In this document: one piece after another, positions 1 through 7,086 of the stretch
Layout: each line of letters begins with the position of its first letter
Position numbering within the stretch: the stretch's first letter is position 1
Assembly (NCBI RefSeq): GCF_004362805.1
Contig: NZ_SNYF01000006.1
Span: 558,001 to 622,000 of the forward strand
Direction: 5' to 3'
DNA length: 64,000 bases
DNA from: Algoriphagus boseongensis
GTDB taxonomy: Bacteria > Bacteroidota > Bacteroidia > Cytophagales > Cyclobacteriaceae
Program-made: the position numbers and the translations under genes
The notes under the pieces: generated by a model
What the model was told of the DNA's origin: nothing
Databases searched by the model: none
Seen by the model: the letters and a program-made list of their open reading frames with translations, nothing else

Positions 1-157
1 CCAAAAACATGGTTTTCCAGCGCTCATTGGGTTGGTCATTTCGGGTTTCATCCTTGCCCAAAAGGATGTTTCTTTTCAGGAAAAGTATCCTTTTGCGTAA
101 AATTAACCCTGCTGCACCTAAAATCAGCACAAAGGCAAGTTGCGGTAATATGCTCAT
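1..157 (-). CDS. N-terminus of membrane-anchored Fe-S-binding protein (partial)
   Basis: The reading frame starts with ATG at 157 and runs off the left edge, giving about 52 residues. It opens with a hydrophobic segment (MSILPQLAFVLILGAAGLIL) followed by a basic stretch and the motif RNDQPNERWKTMFL. This resembles the start of the Bacteroidota heterodisulfide-reductase-like (Fe-S)-binding proteins, which begin with one membrane segment, then a conserved lysine/arginine-rich linker. No cysteine cluster lies within the visible part, so the Fe-S assignment rests only on similarity of this N-terminus as I remember the family. It reads away from tRNA-Phe. Confidence 0.5.
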   Translation of the reverse strand, partial: MSILPQLAFVLILGAAGLILRKRILFLKRNILLGKDETRNDQPNERWKTMFL

Positions 158-213
158 ATTGATCAGATTAGCTTGATATTCTAAATTTCTACTTTATTTT
201 TTTCTGAAAAGGG

Positions 214-244
214 TTTGTACCAAATATTCAAATTTCTACCTTTG
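214..244 (+). promoter_or_regulatory. Promoter of tRNA-Phe
   Basis: TTTG at 214-217, 19 bases, then TACCTTTG at 237-244. This fits the Bacteroidota housekeeping promoter (TTTG, then TAnnTTTG) exactly. Transcription would begin near 250, about ten bases before the tRNA. Confidence 0.8.
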
Positions 245-260
245 CAACACTTTAAACGAC

Positions 261-333
261 GGTGATGTAGCTCAGTTGGTAGAGCATCGGACTGAAAATC
301 CGTGAGTCGGTGGTTCGAGTCCACTCATCACCA
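261..333 (+). tRNA. tRNA-Phe (anticodon GAA)
   Basis: A full cloverleaf can be folded: acceptor GGTGATG pairs with CATCACC, D arm GCTC/GAGC, anticodon loop CTGAAAA with anticodon GAA, T arm GGTGG-TTCGAGT-CCACT, discriminator A at 333. CCA is not encoded. The outermost anticodon-stem pair is a T-T mismatch, so the stem effectively has four pairs. A strong promoter precedes it and a terminator follows at once, so it is a single-gene transcript. Confidence 0.95.
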
Positions 334-336
334 CGG

Positions 337-367
337 TCCCGATCCCACAAGGATCGGGATTTTTTTT
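337..367 (+). terminator. Terminator of tRNA-Phe
   Basis: Perfect nine-pair stem TCCCGATCC / GGATCGGGA with loop CACAA, followed by eight T. Confidence 0.9.
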
Positions 368-592
368 GCCCATTTCCTTCCTATTCCGGCCTAAACTTTC
401 CTGCTTTTTCATCGATGCAAAATATAAAATAGTCTGCATGCATACTATTTTTTAATCTGAATTTAAAATGAATCTAATTTCGGAGGCCTAGTGTTTGGCT
501 CAAATAGGGGTTTTTCATCGCTTTTAGAAAAAAAGTCAACATTTTTTTGAATCTCCTGTAACATTTACCTCTTTCATGCATCATCTACTAAA

Positions 593-1084
593 ATGAAGTC
601 ATTTTTCGAGCTGCATATCTGGCCCCTGAGAGGGAAGCTGTTTCGAATGGTCTATCTCTGGACCAAGGATAGGGACCTGTCAGAGGATATGCTTCAAAAT
701 GTCTTCGAAAAAACGGTGGAGCGTCAAAAGGAGCTTCAAACTCATCCCAACTTGAATGGATGGATTGTGAAAAGTTTGAAAAATGAGGTTTTGATGCATT
801 TTCGGAAAAACGGAAAGATTGATGGATTGGAGCGGGCCGACCACATCCCTCAACCCGAAACGAATGCTTTGGAGCTCTCAGAATCCAATCGGATCATCTT
901 CAGCTTGGTTGAAAATTTACCGGAAAAACAACGGGAAGTTTTTCAGCTAAGAGAAATTGAAGAAATGTCCTATGAAGAAATTTCAAACTTTTTGGAAATC
1001 AGTTTGGAGCAAGTCAAGGTGAATCTTCACCGAGCAAGAAAGACCATCAGAGAAAAATTAATCAACCAAGGAATAACTCCATGA
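593..1084 (+). CDS. RNA polymerase sigma factor, ECF type
   Basis: A 163-residue sigma-70 family protein with only regions 2 and 4, the usual size for an ECF factor. Region 2 covers roughly residues 10-75 (LSEDMLQNVFEKT is the conserved region 2 helix). Region 4 covers about 105-155, with LPEKQREVFQLREIEEMSYE and a helix-turn-helix ending in LHRARKTIREKL. Its last four bases overlap the start of the next gene (ATGA), so the two are translationally coupled. In such pairs the downstream membrane protein usually restrains the sigma factor. The targets probably include the two DUF4252 genes that follow, but that is inference from position. Confidence 0.92.
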   Translation: MKSFFELHIWPLRGKLFRMVYLWTKDRDLSEDMLQNVFEKTVERQKELQTHPNLNGWIVKSLKNEVLMHFRKNGKIDGLERADHIPQPETNALELSESNRIIFSLVENLPEKQREVFQLREIEEMSYEEISNFLEISLEQVKVNLHRARKTIREKLINQGITP

Positions 1085-1512
1085 GAGAAAGAATCGAGGA
1101 ATTGCTTCAAAAATACTGGGCTGGAGAAAGCAGCCTGGCTGAAGAGAAGGAGCTAAAGGAGTCCCTTGCCCAAGTGGAGGGGTTTGAAACTGAGAAATCC
1201 TTTTTCGGAGTATTAAAAGACTTCAAAGCCCAAATGCCGGAGAAGCTGAAAACCCCGGGAGGGAAGCCAAAATCAAAAACCATTCGCCTTCAATGGCTGA
1301 GTTGGGCGGCGTCTTTGGCATTAATTATAAGCTCTGTTTGGGTTTGGAGAGATTACGAAGAAAAAAAGGAACAAGAACAAGCTTACCAAGAAGTCATGGA
1401 GGCTTTGGCGATGATTCAGACAAATCTTGCTAAGGGTCAGGAGCAAATGAAGCCTTTGAATGATTTAAAGTACCTGAAAACTACCAATCAACTCTTCACC
1501 CAGGGTCAGTAG
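1081..1512 (+). CDS. Probable membrane-bound partner (anti-sigma-like) of the ECF sigma factor
   Basis: 143 residues. The N-terminal part (KYWAGESSLAEEKELKES) resembles the cytoplasmic start of Bacteroidota anti-sigma proteins. One membrane segment lies near residues 72-90 (LQWLSWAASLALIISSVWVW), followed by a charged, coiled-coil-like C-terminal part outside the membrane (EEKKEQEQAYQEVMEALAMI). It has no FecR domain and no zinc-binding HxxxCxxC motif, so a classical ZAS anti-sigma fold is not visible. The function is inferred from the four-base overlap with the sigma gene and from topology. Confidence 0.6.
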   Translation: MRERIEELLQKYWAGESSLAEEKELKESLAQVEGFETEKSFFGVLKDFKAQMPEKLKTPGGKPKSKTIRLQWLSWAASLALIISSVWVWRDYEEKKEQEQAYQEVMEALAMIQTNLAKGQEQMKPLNDLKYLKTTNQLFTQGQ

Positions 1513-1591
1513 CCTGGAATCGAGAGTTGATTAAAAAAATGAAAATCCACCTTCAGAGAGCTTTGGTGGCAACAAATTAAAAAATAAAGAC

Positions 1592-2137
1592 ATGAAAAAG
1601 ATAAGCACGTTACTGCTTCTGGTTTGGGGATTTTCCTTGTCAGCCATGGCTCAGGAGGATGCTATCCAAAAGTTCTTTTCCAAATACATGGAAGATGAGC
1701 GCTTTTCGCGGGTATATATTTCTCCTAAAATGATGCAAATGGCTGGAGGGTTTCTAAAGAACAATGCGGAAGGCGATAAAGATGCTGAAGAATTAGGGGC
1801 TTTGATAGGCAAGATTAGAGGGATCAGGATTCTTTCTTCTGAAGAGGTCAACGGCAAAGCCTTGTACCAGGAAGTGATGGGGACTTTGGTGAAAAACAGG
1901 TATGAGGAATTGATGGATGTCCAAGACAAAGGCAGCAGCCTAAAATTTATGATCCGGGAAGAGGCAGGCCTGATTAAGGAGTTGACGATGGTATCGGGAG
2001 AAGGGAGTAGTTTTTCACTCATATCTATGCTGGGATCTTTTACCTATCAAGACCTAAACATGCTTGCTGAGAAAACCAATATTCCTGGAATGGAACAATA
2101 CGTAAAGGGATCTAAAGGGCCGAAGGGACCAAAATAA
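1592..2137 (+). CDS. Secreted DUF4252-type protein, first copy
   Basis: 181 residues starting with a signal peptide that ends at AMAQ-ED (about residue 21). The mature part has the DUF4252 pattern: an early FFSKYMEDERFSRVYISPKMM segment, a central LIGKIRGIRILSS strand and a KNRYEELMDVQ strand. Function of the family is unknown. It ends in a short lysine/glycine/proline tail (repeated KGPK). It follows the sigma/anti-sigma-like pair by 79 bases and is followed after 33 bases by a paralogue, so all four genes probably form one operon. Confidence 0.82.
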   Translation: MKKISTLLLLVWGFSLSAMAQEDAIQKFFSKYMEDERFSRVYISPKMMQMAGGFLKNNAEGDKDAEELGALIGKIRGIRILSSEEVNGKALYQEVMGTLVKNRYEELMDVQDKGSSLKFMIREEAGLIKELTMVSGEGSSFSLISMLGSFTYQDLNMLAEKTNIPGMEQYVKGSKGPKGPK

Positions 2138-2170
2138 AATTGAATACTAAACCATAAACTTTGACTAAAA

Positions 2171-2650
2171 ATGAAAAAACTTGTTTTAACACTCACCTTT
2201 TTTGCCATGGTACTTGGAGTACAGGCGCAAAGCAAAAGTATCGCTGCATTGAAGGAGAAATACAAAGGCAATGAGGACTTCTTTCAAATGGAACTTGGAG
2301 GGAACTTCATGAATTTCGCAGAAGGCTTCAAAATTGATTTGGACGACAAGGATATGGCCACAGTGGCCAAGTCGGTAGAAAAGCTCAATTTTTTGACTTT
2401 ACCTGAAAATTCAGCTACCAAGGGTGAATTCATGGCATTGCAAAAAGGTCTGCAACGAGAGAATTATGATCTGCTCATGGAGGCTGCTGAAGGGAAAAGT
2501 GGATTCATGATTTATTCCAAAGGAAATAGAACTATATCAGATTTGGTCATTTTAGTCGGAGATGATAAAGACGGAGGAATGATGGTGGTAGAGCTCAAAG
2601 GAACCTTTACCCAAGAGATGGTAAACAAAGCCAAAAGCCAATTGAACTAG
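2171..2650 (+). CDS. Secreted DUF4252-type protein, second copy
   Basis: 159 residues; signal peptide ending GVQAQ-SK (about residue 20). It is a diverged paralogue of the preceding protein: the DEDFF/MELGGNFMNFAEGF segment, the VEKLNFLTLPEN strand and the ENYDLLMEAAEGKSGFMIY segment align with the same parts of the first copy. Function unknown. The ATG is preceded by an A-rich stretch, not a Shine-Dalgarno. A terminator directly follows, closing the sigma-factor operon. Confidence 0.8.
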   Translation: MKKLVLTLTFFAMVLGVQAQSKSIAALKEKYKGNEDFFQMELGGNFMNFAEGFKIDLDDKDMATVAKSVEKLNFLTLPENSATKGEFMALQKGLQRENYDLLMEAAEGKSGFMIYSKGNRTISDLVILVGDDKDGGMMVVELKGTFTQEMVNKAKSQLN

Positions 2651-2675
2651 TAGATTTCATGTAGATTGAATTACC

Positions 2676-2701
2676 AAAGCCTGGATTTCCGGGCTTTTTT
2701 T
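2676..2701 (+). terminator. Terminator of the sigma/DUF4252 operon
   Basis: AAAGCCTGG / CCGGGCTTT stem (one G-T pair, loop ATTT) followed by a T run. Confidence 0.85.
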
Positions 2702-2948
2702 ATTGATTCTAAAAATTTTTTGAAAAAATATTTTTCCATACAATCGATTCCGAAACTGGGATTTGTCAATTTGATGTAATGACATGATTTTGATAAATTG
2801 ACTATTTACCAAATTAAATTTTAAATAATTGATTTTTGTCAAAATTGGTCAGGCTTCGCTATCGATTGCAGACTTATTTTATATTATTTACAATAAATTG
2901 ATTGTATTGTTGATAAAAGTTAAAAAAAATCAACAATTCTTTAAAACA

Positions 2949-2979
2949 TTTGCAATTTCAGTTCCGTTAACTACCTTTG
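2949..2979 (+). promoter_or_regulatory. Promoter with long 5' leader
   Basis: TTTG at 2949-2952, 19 bases, TACCTTTG at 2972-2979: an exact match to the Bacteroidota promoter. Transcription should start near 2985, leaving a leader of about 110 bases before the ATG at 3097. The stretch 2702-2948 is very AT-rich and I see no gene in it. The promoter rules out the upstream ATT/TTG-type start that an ORF finder would choose at 2977. Confidence 0.8.
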
Positions 2980-3096
2980 AATCGTAATTCGAATTGCATC
3001 GAAGACCCTGTAGCCCAAAATGCCTCCCTGATGGAACTGTCCATCCTGCGGTTACTAAACACTAGAAATCTTAACCTTATTAAACCAACTAAAAAA

Positions 3097-3666
3097 ATGA
3101 AAAAATTAATGACTATGCTTTTTGTTGCTGGATTTGCAACAGGAGCGTTTGCTTACAACGATGACAAAGCAGTTGAAATCAGACAAACTGAGCCTGCTAA
3201 AGTAGTAGTGGCTGTTGCGGAAGCTCCAGCAGGTACCTTGGTGGTAAAAATCATGGATTCAGAAAACAATCTTGTTCTTCGTGATAGAATTTCCAAGACT
3301 GAAGCCTTTGCAAAAAGATATGATTTGAATGCACTTCCTGTAGGTCAGTATTCTGTAGAAGTATCAGATGTAAACGGAACTTTGAGAACTGCTACATTCA
3401 ATACTGCGGTAAAAACTAAGCCAGTGGTATTTTCAAGAGTGACCCAAATCGGTGAAAACCAGTACAGACTTTTGGTTTCTAATTTGGAAGCAAAGGACGT
3501 AACTGTTCAAATCTTCGATGGAGATAAACTGATCCATACGGAAGAAGTAAATAATCCTCAAGGACTTCACAAAGTTTACACTATCGAAAGACCAGGATTC
3601 CCAGATGCAATCAGCTTCAAAGTGACCACTTCAGGTGGATTTGAAACTTATGTAGCTTCAAAGTAA
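3097..3666 (+). CDS. Secreted two-domain beta-sandwich-like protein
   Basis: 189 residues from the ATG at 3097; a longer frame opens at 2977 but that lies inside the -7 box of the promoter. Signal peptide MKKLMTMLFVAGFATGAFAY. The mature part shows two similar halves of about 75 residues: each has a VVVAVAEAP / YRLLVSNLEA-type strand, then VKIMDSENN / VQIFDGDK, then LPVGQYSVEVSD / GFPDAISFKVTTSG. This looks like two small Ig-like or T9SS-C-terminal-like beta domains, often found in Bacteroidota exported proteins. I do not recognise a named family. The strong promoter suggests high expression. Confidence 0.7.
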   Translation: MKKLMTMLFVAGFATGAFAYNDDKAVEIRQTEPAKVVVAVAEAPAGTLVVKIMDSENNLVLRDRISKTEAFAKRYDLNALPVGQYSVEVSDVNGTLRTATFNTAVKTKPVVFSRVTQIGENQYRLLVSNLEAKDVTVQIFDGDKLIHTEEVNNPQGLHKVYTIERPGFPDAISFKVTTSGGFETYVASK

Positions 3667-3688
3667 ACTAAACCAACTTCTTTTATAA

Positions 3689-3723
3689 ATCCCTGTTGAG
3701 CCGGCTCGACAGGGATTTTTTTA
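3689..3723 (+). terminator. Terminator after the secreted two-domain protein gene
   Basis: Arms TCCCTGT / ACAGGGA plus an inner GAGCC / GGCTC, then seven T. It may act from both sides. Confidence 0.85.
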
Positions 3724-4626
3724 TTAAAAAAGCCAGGAAAATCGAACCCTTCCGATGATCTGTCCATCAGAAGTTGAAGTGTACCTGCTCCGATGGATTA
3801 TTCCATAGGAAAAACCAAAGTTTCGGTAATTCAGGACCACTTCTCCTATGGTTTCAATCCTAATTCCATTGGCATCTTAACCGGACTTCACACCAAAATT
3901 GCCCCCATCTACACTCCCTTCCCAGAAGCTTTTGATCCCCACTATTCCCAATTGGAAATATTGTTCAAGTCCCTTTCCAGAGACCCCGACTCTACTTCCA
4001 GTAAGTTGGGAAACAGAGAAAGGCAATAGTTTTCCAAACCTTAGGATTGGCCCAAAGGAGATATTTTGGTTCCAATTTCCGGCTGCAACATTGCCATAAA
4101 GATTAAAATCCAGCGTTGAATTTCCTGCCACATGGTAAATGCTCGAGAATGATAAATTAAACAATGCCGCATCTCCAAGTTGGGTTTCCCACCCCTCAGG
4201 TCTTGGAAATCCAAATTTGTCATGAAACCAATAATGCAACTGACTAACTCCAGAACTTGGGCCTAAGATTCCAAGCATTCCTTCCGCCTCTAAAAACCAT
4301 CGCTCCTTTCTCCATTGCTTGGCCAATTCACCAAATACCATTCCGGCATAAGGTCGGTCGAATTCAGTTGCAAATCCTGTTTTTCTTAAATCTGGAGTAT
4401 ACATCTCTTTGCCCAATCGAAATGAAATACTCTTCCCTTCTTTCAAATAGTGATGAAAACCTATGGAGATTCCATTGCTGTAGTAGCGATCCAATCTCCC
4501 AGGAACATAAGCGTCATTATCCAGGATTACAGTAATCTGACTTCGTCGGATTGAATCGTTTTCTCCAAATGCGCTTAGGCAAAAAAATAAGTTGAAACTG
4601 ATAAAAAAAAGGTAAAAAGCTTTCAT
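3724..4626 (-). pseudogene. LpxR-like outer-membrane lipid A deacylase gene with in-frame stop
   Basis: From ATG at 4626 the frame gives 249 residues and ends with TAA at 3877-3879. Reading on in the same frame gives 50 more residues (from DANGIRIETIGEVVL to IIGRVRFSWLF) before TAA at 3724-3726. The extension ends in alternating hydrophobic residues and a terminal F, as outer-membrane barrels do, and restores a length of about 300 residues, usual for the LpxR / DUF2219 family. Family features seen: signal peptide ending AFGE, VILDNDAYV, RYYSNGISIGFHH, HYWFHDKFGFPRPEGWETQL. A single T-to-A change (TTA Leu to TAA) would explain the stop. It is either a recent nonsense mutation or a sequencing error. 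Confidence 0.75.
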
Positions 4627-4676
4627 TTAAGAAATTAAGGGGAAGTGTTTTTTTCTGAGTCCGATTTATAACTTTT

Positions 4677-5255
4677 CTATTTCTCTGGAAAATTAAATCG
4701 AAGGACCGCTTCGGCAACTCTTTTACCCAGTCCAAATCCCTTATTTAAAAAAATCTCGTCCATTTTCTCATTAGAAAAAGAGCCTTCTCCAGTTATTGCT
4801 GAGGCCCCAAAGGCAGACTCCACCTCTTCTCCTCCCATGACAATCATTCCGTGGATGAGCATGGATCGCAGGATGTCAATCATTACCCCTTCTTCTCCAA
4901 TAGAAATGCCACCTCCCGTGGCAAATGCAGCTCCGATTTTGTTCTTCAAAGGTCTTCCCTCAAAAGGCCATGAATTGATGAATTCCTGAACAGGAGTAGC
5001 GATGTTAGCATTGTAAACAGGAGAACCAACTAAGATGGCGGATGCAGCTAGAAGATCTGAAACTTCCACCTCCTCAATAGCCAAAAGCTTCACTTCAACT
5101 CCGTTCACAGATTGAGCTCCTTTTTGAATGGCCTCTGCAAGGGTTTTTGTATTTCCAGATTGGGAATAGTAGGTGATCAGGACAATTGGGTTTTCCTGGG
5201 CAAGTAGAGAAAATGAATTCCCGAAAAGTAAGAGGACAAGCAGAAGATTTTTCAT
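4677..5255 (-). CDS. Exported flavodoxin-like / FMN-dependent oxidoreductase
   Basis: 192 residues. A signal peptide (MKNLLLVLLLFGNSFSLLAQ-EN) precedes a flavodoxin fold: ITYYSQSGNTKTLAEAI is the phosphate-binding loop for FMN, GSPVYNANIATPVQEFI and AAFATGGGISIGEE are the second and third flavin-contact loops, as in WrbA/flavodoxin-type NAD(P)H quinone reductases. Most family members are cytoplasmic; the signal peptide here implies an exported protein, so either FMN is supplied outside or the protein folds with cofactor before export. The substrate is unknown. It sits alone between the broken LpxR gene and the M14 pair. Confidence 0.75.
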   Translation of the reverse strand: MKNLLLVLLLFGNSFSLLAQENPIVLITYYSQSGNTKTLAEAIQKGAQSVNGVEVKLLAIEEVEVSDLLAASAILVGSPVYNANIATPVQEFINSWPFEGRPLKNKIGAAFATGGGISIGEEGVMIDILRSMLIHGMIVMGGEEVESAFGASAITGEGSFSNEKMDEIFLNKGFGLGKRVAEAVLRFNFPEK

Positions 5256-5289
5256 GTCTTAATTTTGGGGAATTTAGATATAAAAGAAA

Positions 5290-5322
5290 AAACTCCCCGA
5301 TTTAAAAGACCGGGGAGTTTTG
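5290..5322 (-). terminator. Terminator of the M14 peptidase operon
   Basis: Ten-pair stem AAACTCCCCG / CGGGGAGTTT, then a T run on the minus strand. Confidence 0.85.
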
Positions 5323-5334
5323 GAAATCAATTTT

Positions 5335-7083
5335 TTACTTCTTCCAAGTAGCTTTTCCTCCTTTGGCGGAGTTTACCGAGATACTGTAATTTGATCCTGA
5401 AGAAACGATCCACTTAACCTTCACCGCACTCATTCCCGGGATATTTTCCACGGCAATTTTTTCAGGAGAAGATTTTTGCTCCTTGAACTTGTTTCGGTCT
5501 TCATCTTCCACCACAAATCCCGCGACAACTTTGGCTCCTGAAATGGTAACATAATCTGGTCGTTCGATTTTGTATTTCAAATCCTGACTTGCGTGAGTTG
5601 GCATCATGCGCTCATTAAATATGGTCGCCGTGATGGCTTTCAATCCTCCACCCAAATCTTCTTCCTCTACATTCATGACAGAAAGTTTTGGTGTGTGATA
5701 GGCGTGAAAGATGGTAAATGCTGCGTTTCTATGTGCATCCTGCTCCAGCAAAAACCCTGGATGTGCTCTTCCAAAAGTCTTTTTGAATCCACCGATTTCA
5801 ACTGTTCCAAACTGAGGATGCTCGTATTCTTTCCAGTTTACAAAGGCATCTCCGAAAGTCAAGAGTTGATCCACCCGGAATTGCTCATCTTGGTTTCCTC
5901 TACCTCCACCGTCTTTGTGGAAATATAAATACGGGTTCATCAACTCATTGGAATAGGTGAATACCCCTCGGTTTCCATAAAACCAGTCCAATTCTCCCCC
6001 AAACACGGTATATAGATCTTTATAAACAGTGATGTAGCGATATCCAGGGATCATTTCTTGTCCCACTTTTCCTATTGCATCGTAGATTCTGATATCCTCT
6101 CTGGTGTAGGTATTGACATCTTCTTCTGCACCTGGACCTCTAAGGATCATCCCTCCGGAATTATGGAAACTTTGGGCTCCTGCTATGTTGGGATGTTTCA
6201 TCACAAATTCCATGATAGCTCTGTTTTCGGGAAGAGTAAAAGGATATCTCAAGGCTCCTCGCTGGATATAATCAGGCTGCCAGTTCCATCCCCAATCCCG
6301 GTTTGGATCATAATAGCCGATTCCGTCGTCATTTACTTCACCGTCCCCATCGTTGTCAATACCTTCCTGACCCAACATTTCATATTCACCCACTTGGTCA
6401 GGACCTACCATCATGAGCCTTCTTGAATCCAAAGGATCCTTGATAAATCTACCGGTTGGAGATTTTCGAATCATCATGGTGATGTTTCCATCCCCATCCA
6501 AATCATCCATCATATCCTCACCTGCCAGTCCGTCTCCATCATTATCCAAGACTAACATCCCAGATCTAGGAGTATTCGCATTGTTTGGTTCCTTGAAGAA
6601 ATTGTTCCGGGCATCAGGGTTGATGGTAGGAGTGATGTAGAATGTCTTTTCCTTCAGCAATTGCTTGATAAAGTCATTATCCGCATACATCTCGGTCAAA
6701 TACCAAGCAACGTAAAGAGAGAATTCTCCTCCCTGGATTTCATTGGAGTGAATGTTTCCGTCGATCCACATCGCTGGCTTATCGGTATCTTTTCCTGTGG
6801 AAAAATCAGTGATGGTGATGGTCAGAATGTCTCTTCCTTGCACAGATTTCCCGATGGATTCTACTTTGGCTAAGTCAGGATGAGCAGCTGCTATTTTCTT
6901 CATCAAGTCCCAAAGTCCTTCAGAACTGTAATATCTGTTGAAGGAAATTTCAACTTTAGGTTTGTGAGGGGTACCAATGGCACGGAAATAATTCTCATGT
7001 TGGGCATTTGCATCCAAAGCGCCAAGACTCAATGCTCCCAAAGCCAAGGCAACGATTGCTTTTCTTGTTTTCATAATCTTCAT
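5335..7083 (-). CDS. Secreted M14-family zinc carboxypeptidase, intact active site
   Basis: 582 residues with a signal peptide ending NAQ-HE (about residue 28). Catalytic features: zinc ligands in H112-S-N-E115, third ligand H307 in QSFHNSGG, substrate-binding DPNRDW near residue 259, and catalytic E380 in TYSNEL. Between about 180 and 260 there are calcium-type aspartate loops (DNDGDGLAGED, DLDGDGN, DNDGDGEVNDDG), a Bacteroidota feature of this branch. A beta-rich C-terminal domain follows from about 440. An alternative start is Met4. The gene begins three bases after the stop of a paralogue that has lost these residues, so the two are co-expressed. Confidence 0.92.
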   Translation of the reverse strand: MKIMKTRKAIVALALGALSLGALDANAQHENYFRAIGTPHKPKVEISFNRYYSSEGLWDLMKKIAAAHPDLAKVESIGKSVQGRDILTITITDFSTGKDTDKPAMWIDGNIHSNEIQGGEFSLYVAWYLTEMYADNDFIKQLLKEKTFYITPTINPDARNNFFKEPNNANTPRSGMLVLDNDGDGLAGEDMMDDLDGDGNITMMIRKSPTGRFIKDPLDSRRLMMVGPDQVGEYEMLGQEGIDNDGDGEVNDDGIGYYDPNRDWGWNWQPDYIQRGALRYPFTLPENRAIMEFVMKHPNIAGAQSFHNSGGMILRGPGAEEDVNTYTREDIRIYDAIGKVGQEMIPGYRYITVYKDLYTVFGGELDWFYGNRGVFTYSNELMNPYLYFHKDGGGRGNQDEQFRVDQLLTFGDAFVNWKEYEHPQFGTVEIGGFKKTFGRAHPGFLLEQDAHRNAAFTIFHAYHTPKLSVMNVEEEDLGGGLKAITATIFNERMMPTHASQDLKYKIERPDYVTISGAKVVAGFVVEDEDRNKFKEQKSSPEKIAVENIPGMSAVKVKWIVSSGSNYSISVNSAKGGKATWKK

Positions 7084-7086
7084 GGC

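Noticed and set aside
1651-2271. Two minus-strand open frames inside the DUF4252 genes
   Set aside because: They are antisense shadows without signal, domain or promoter; the plus-strand proteins have signal peptides and family patterns.
3793-4029. A plus-strand 78-residue frame opposite the LpxR-like gene
   Set aside because: The minus-strand frame here continues the LpxR family pattern; the plus frame is an antisense shadow.
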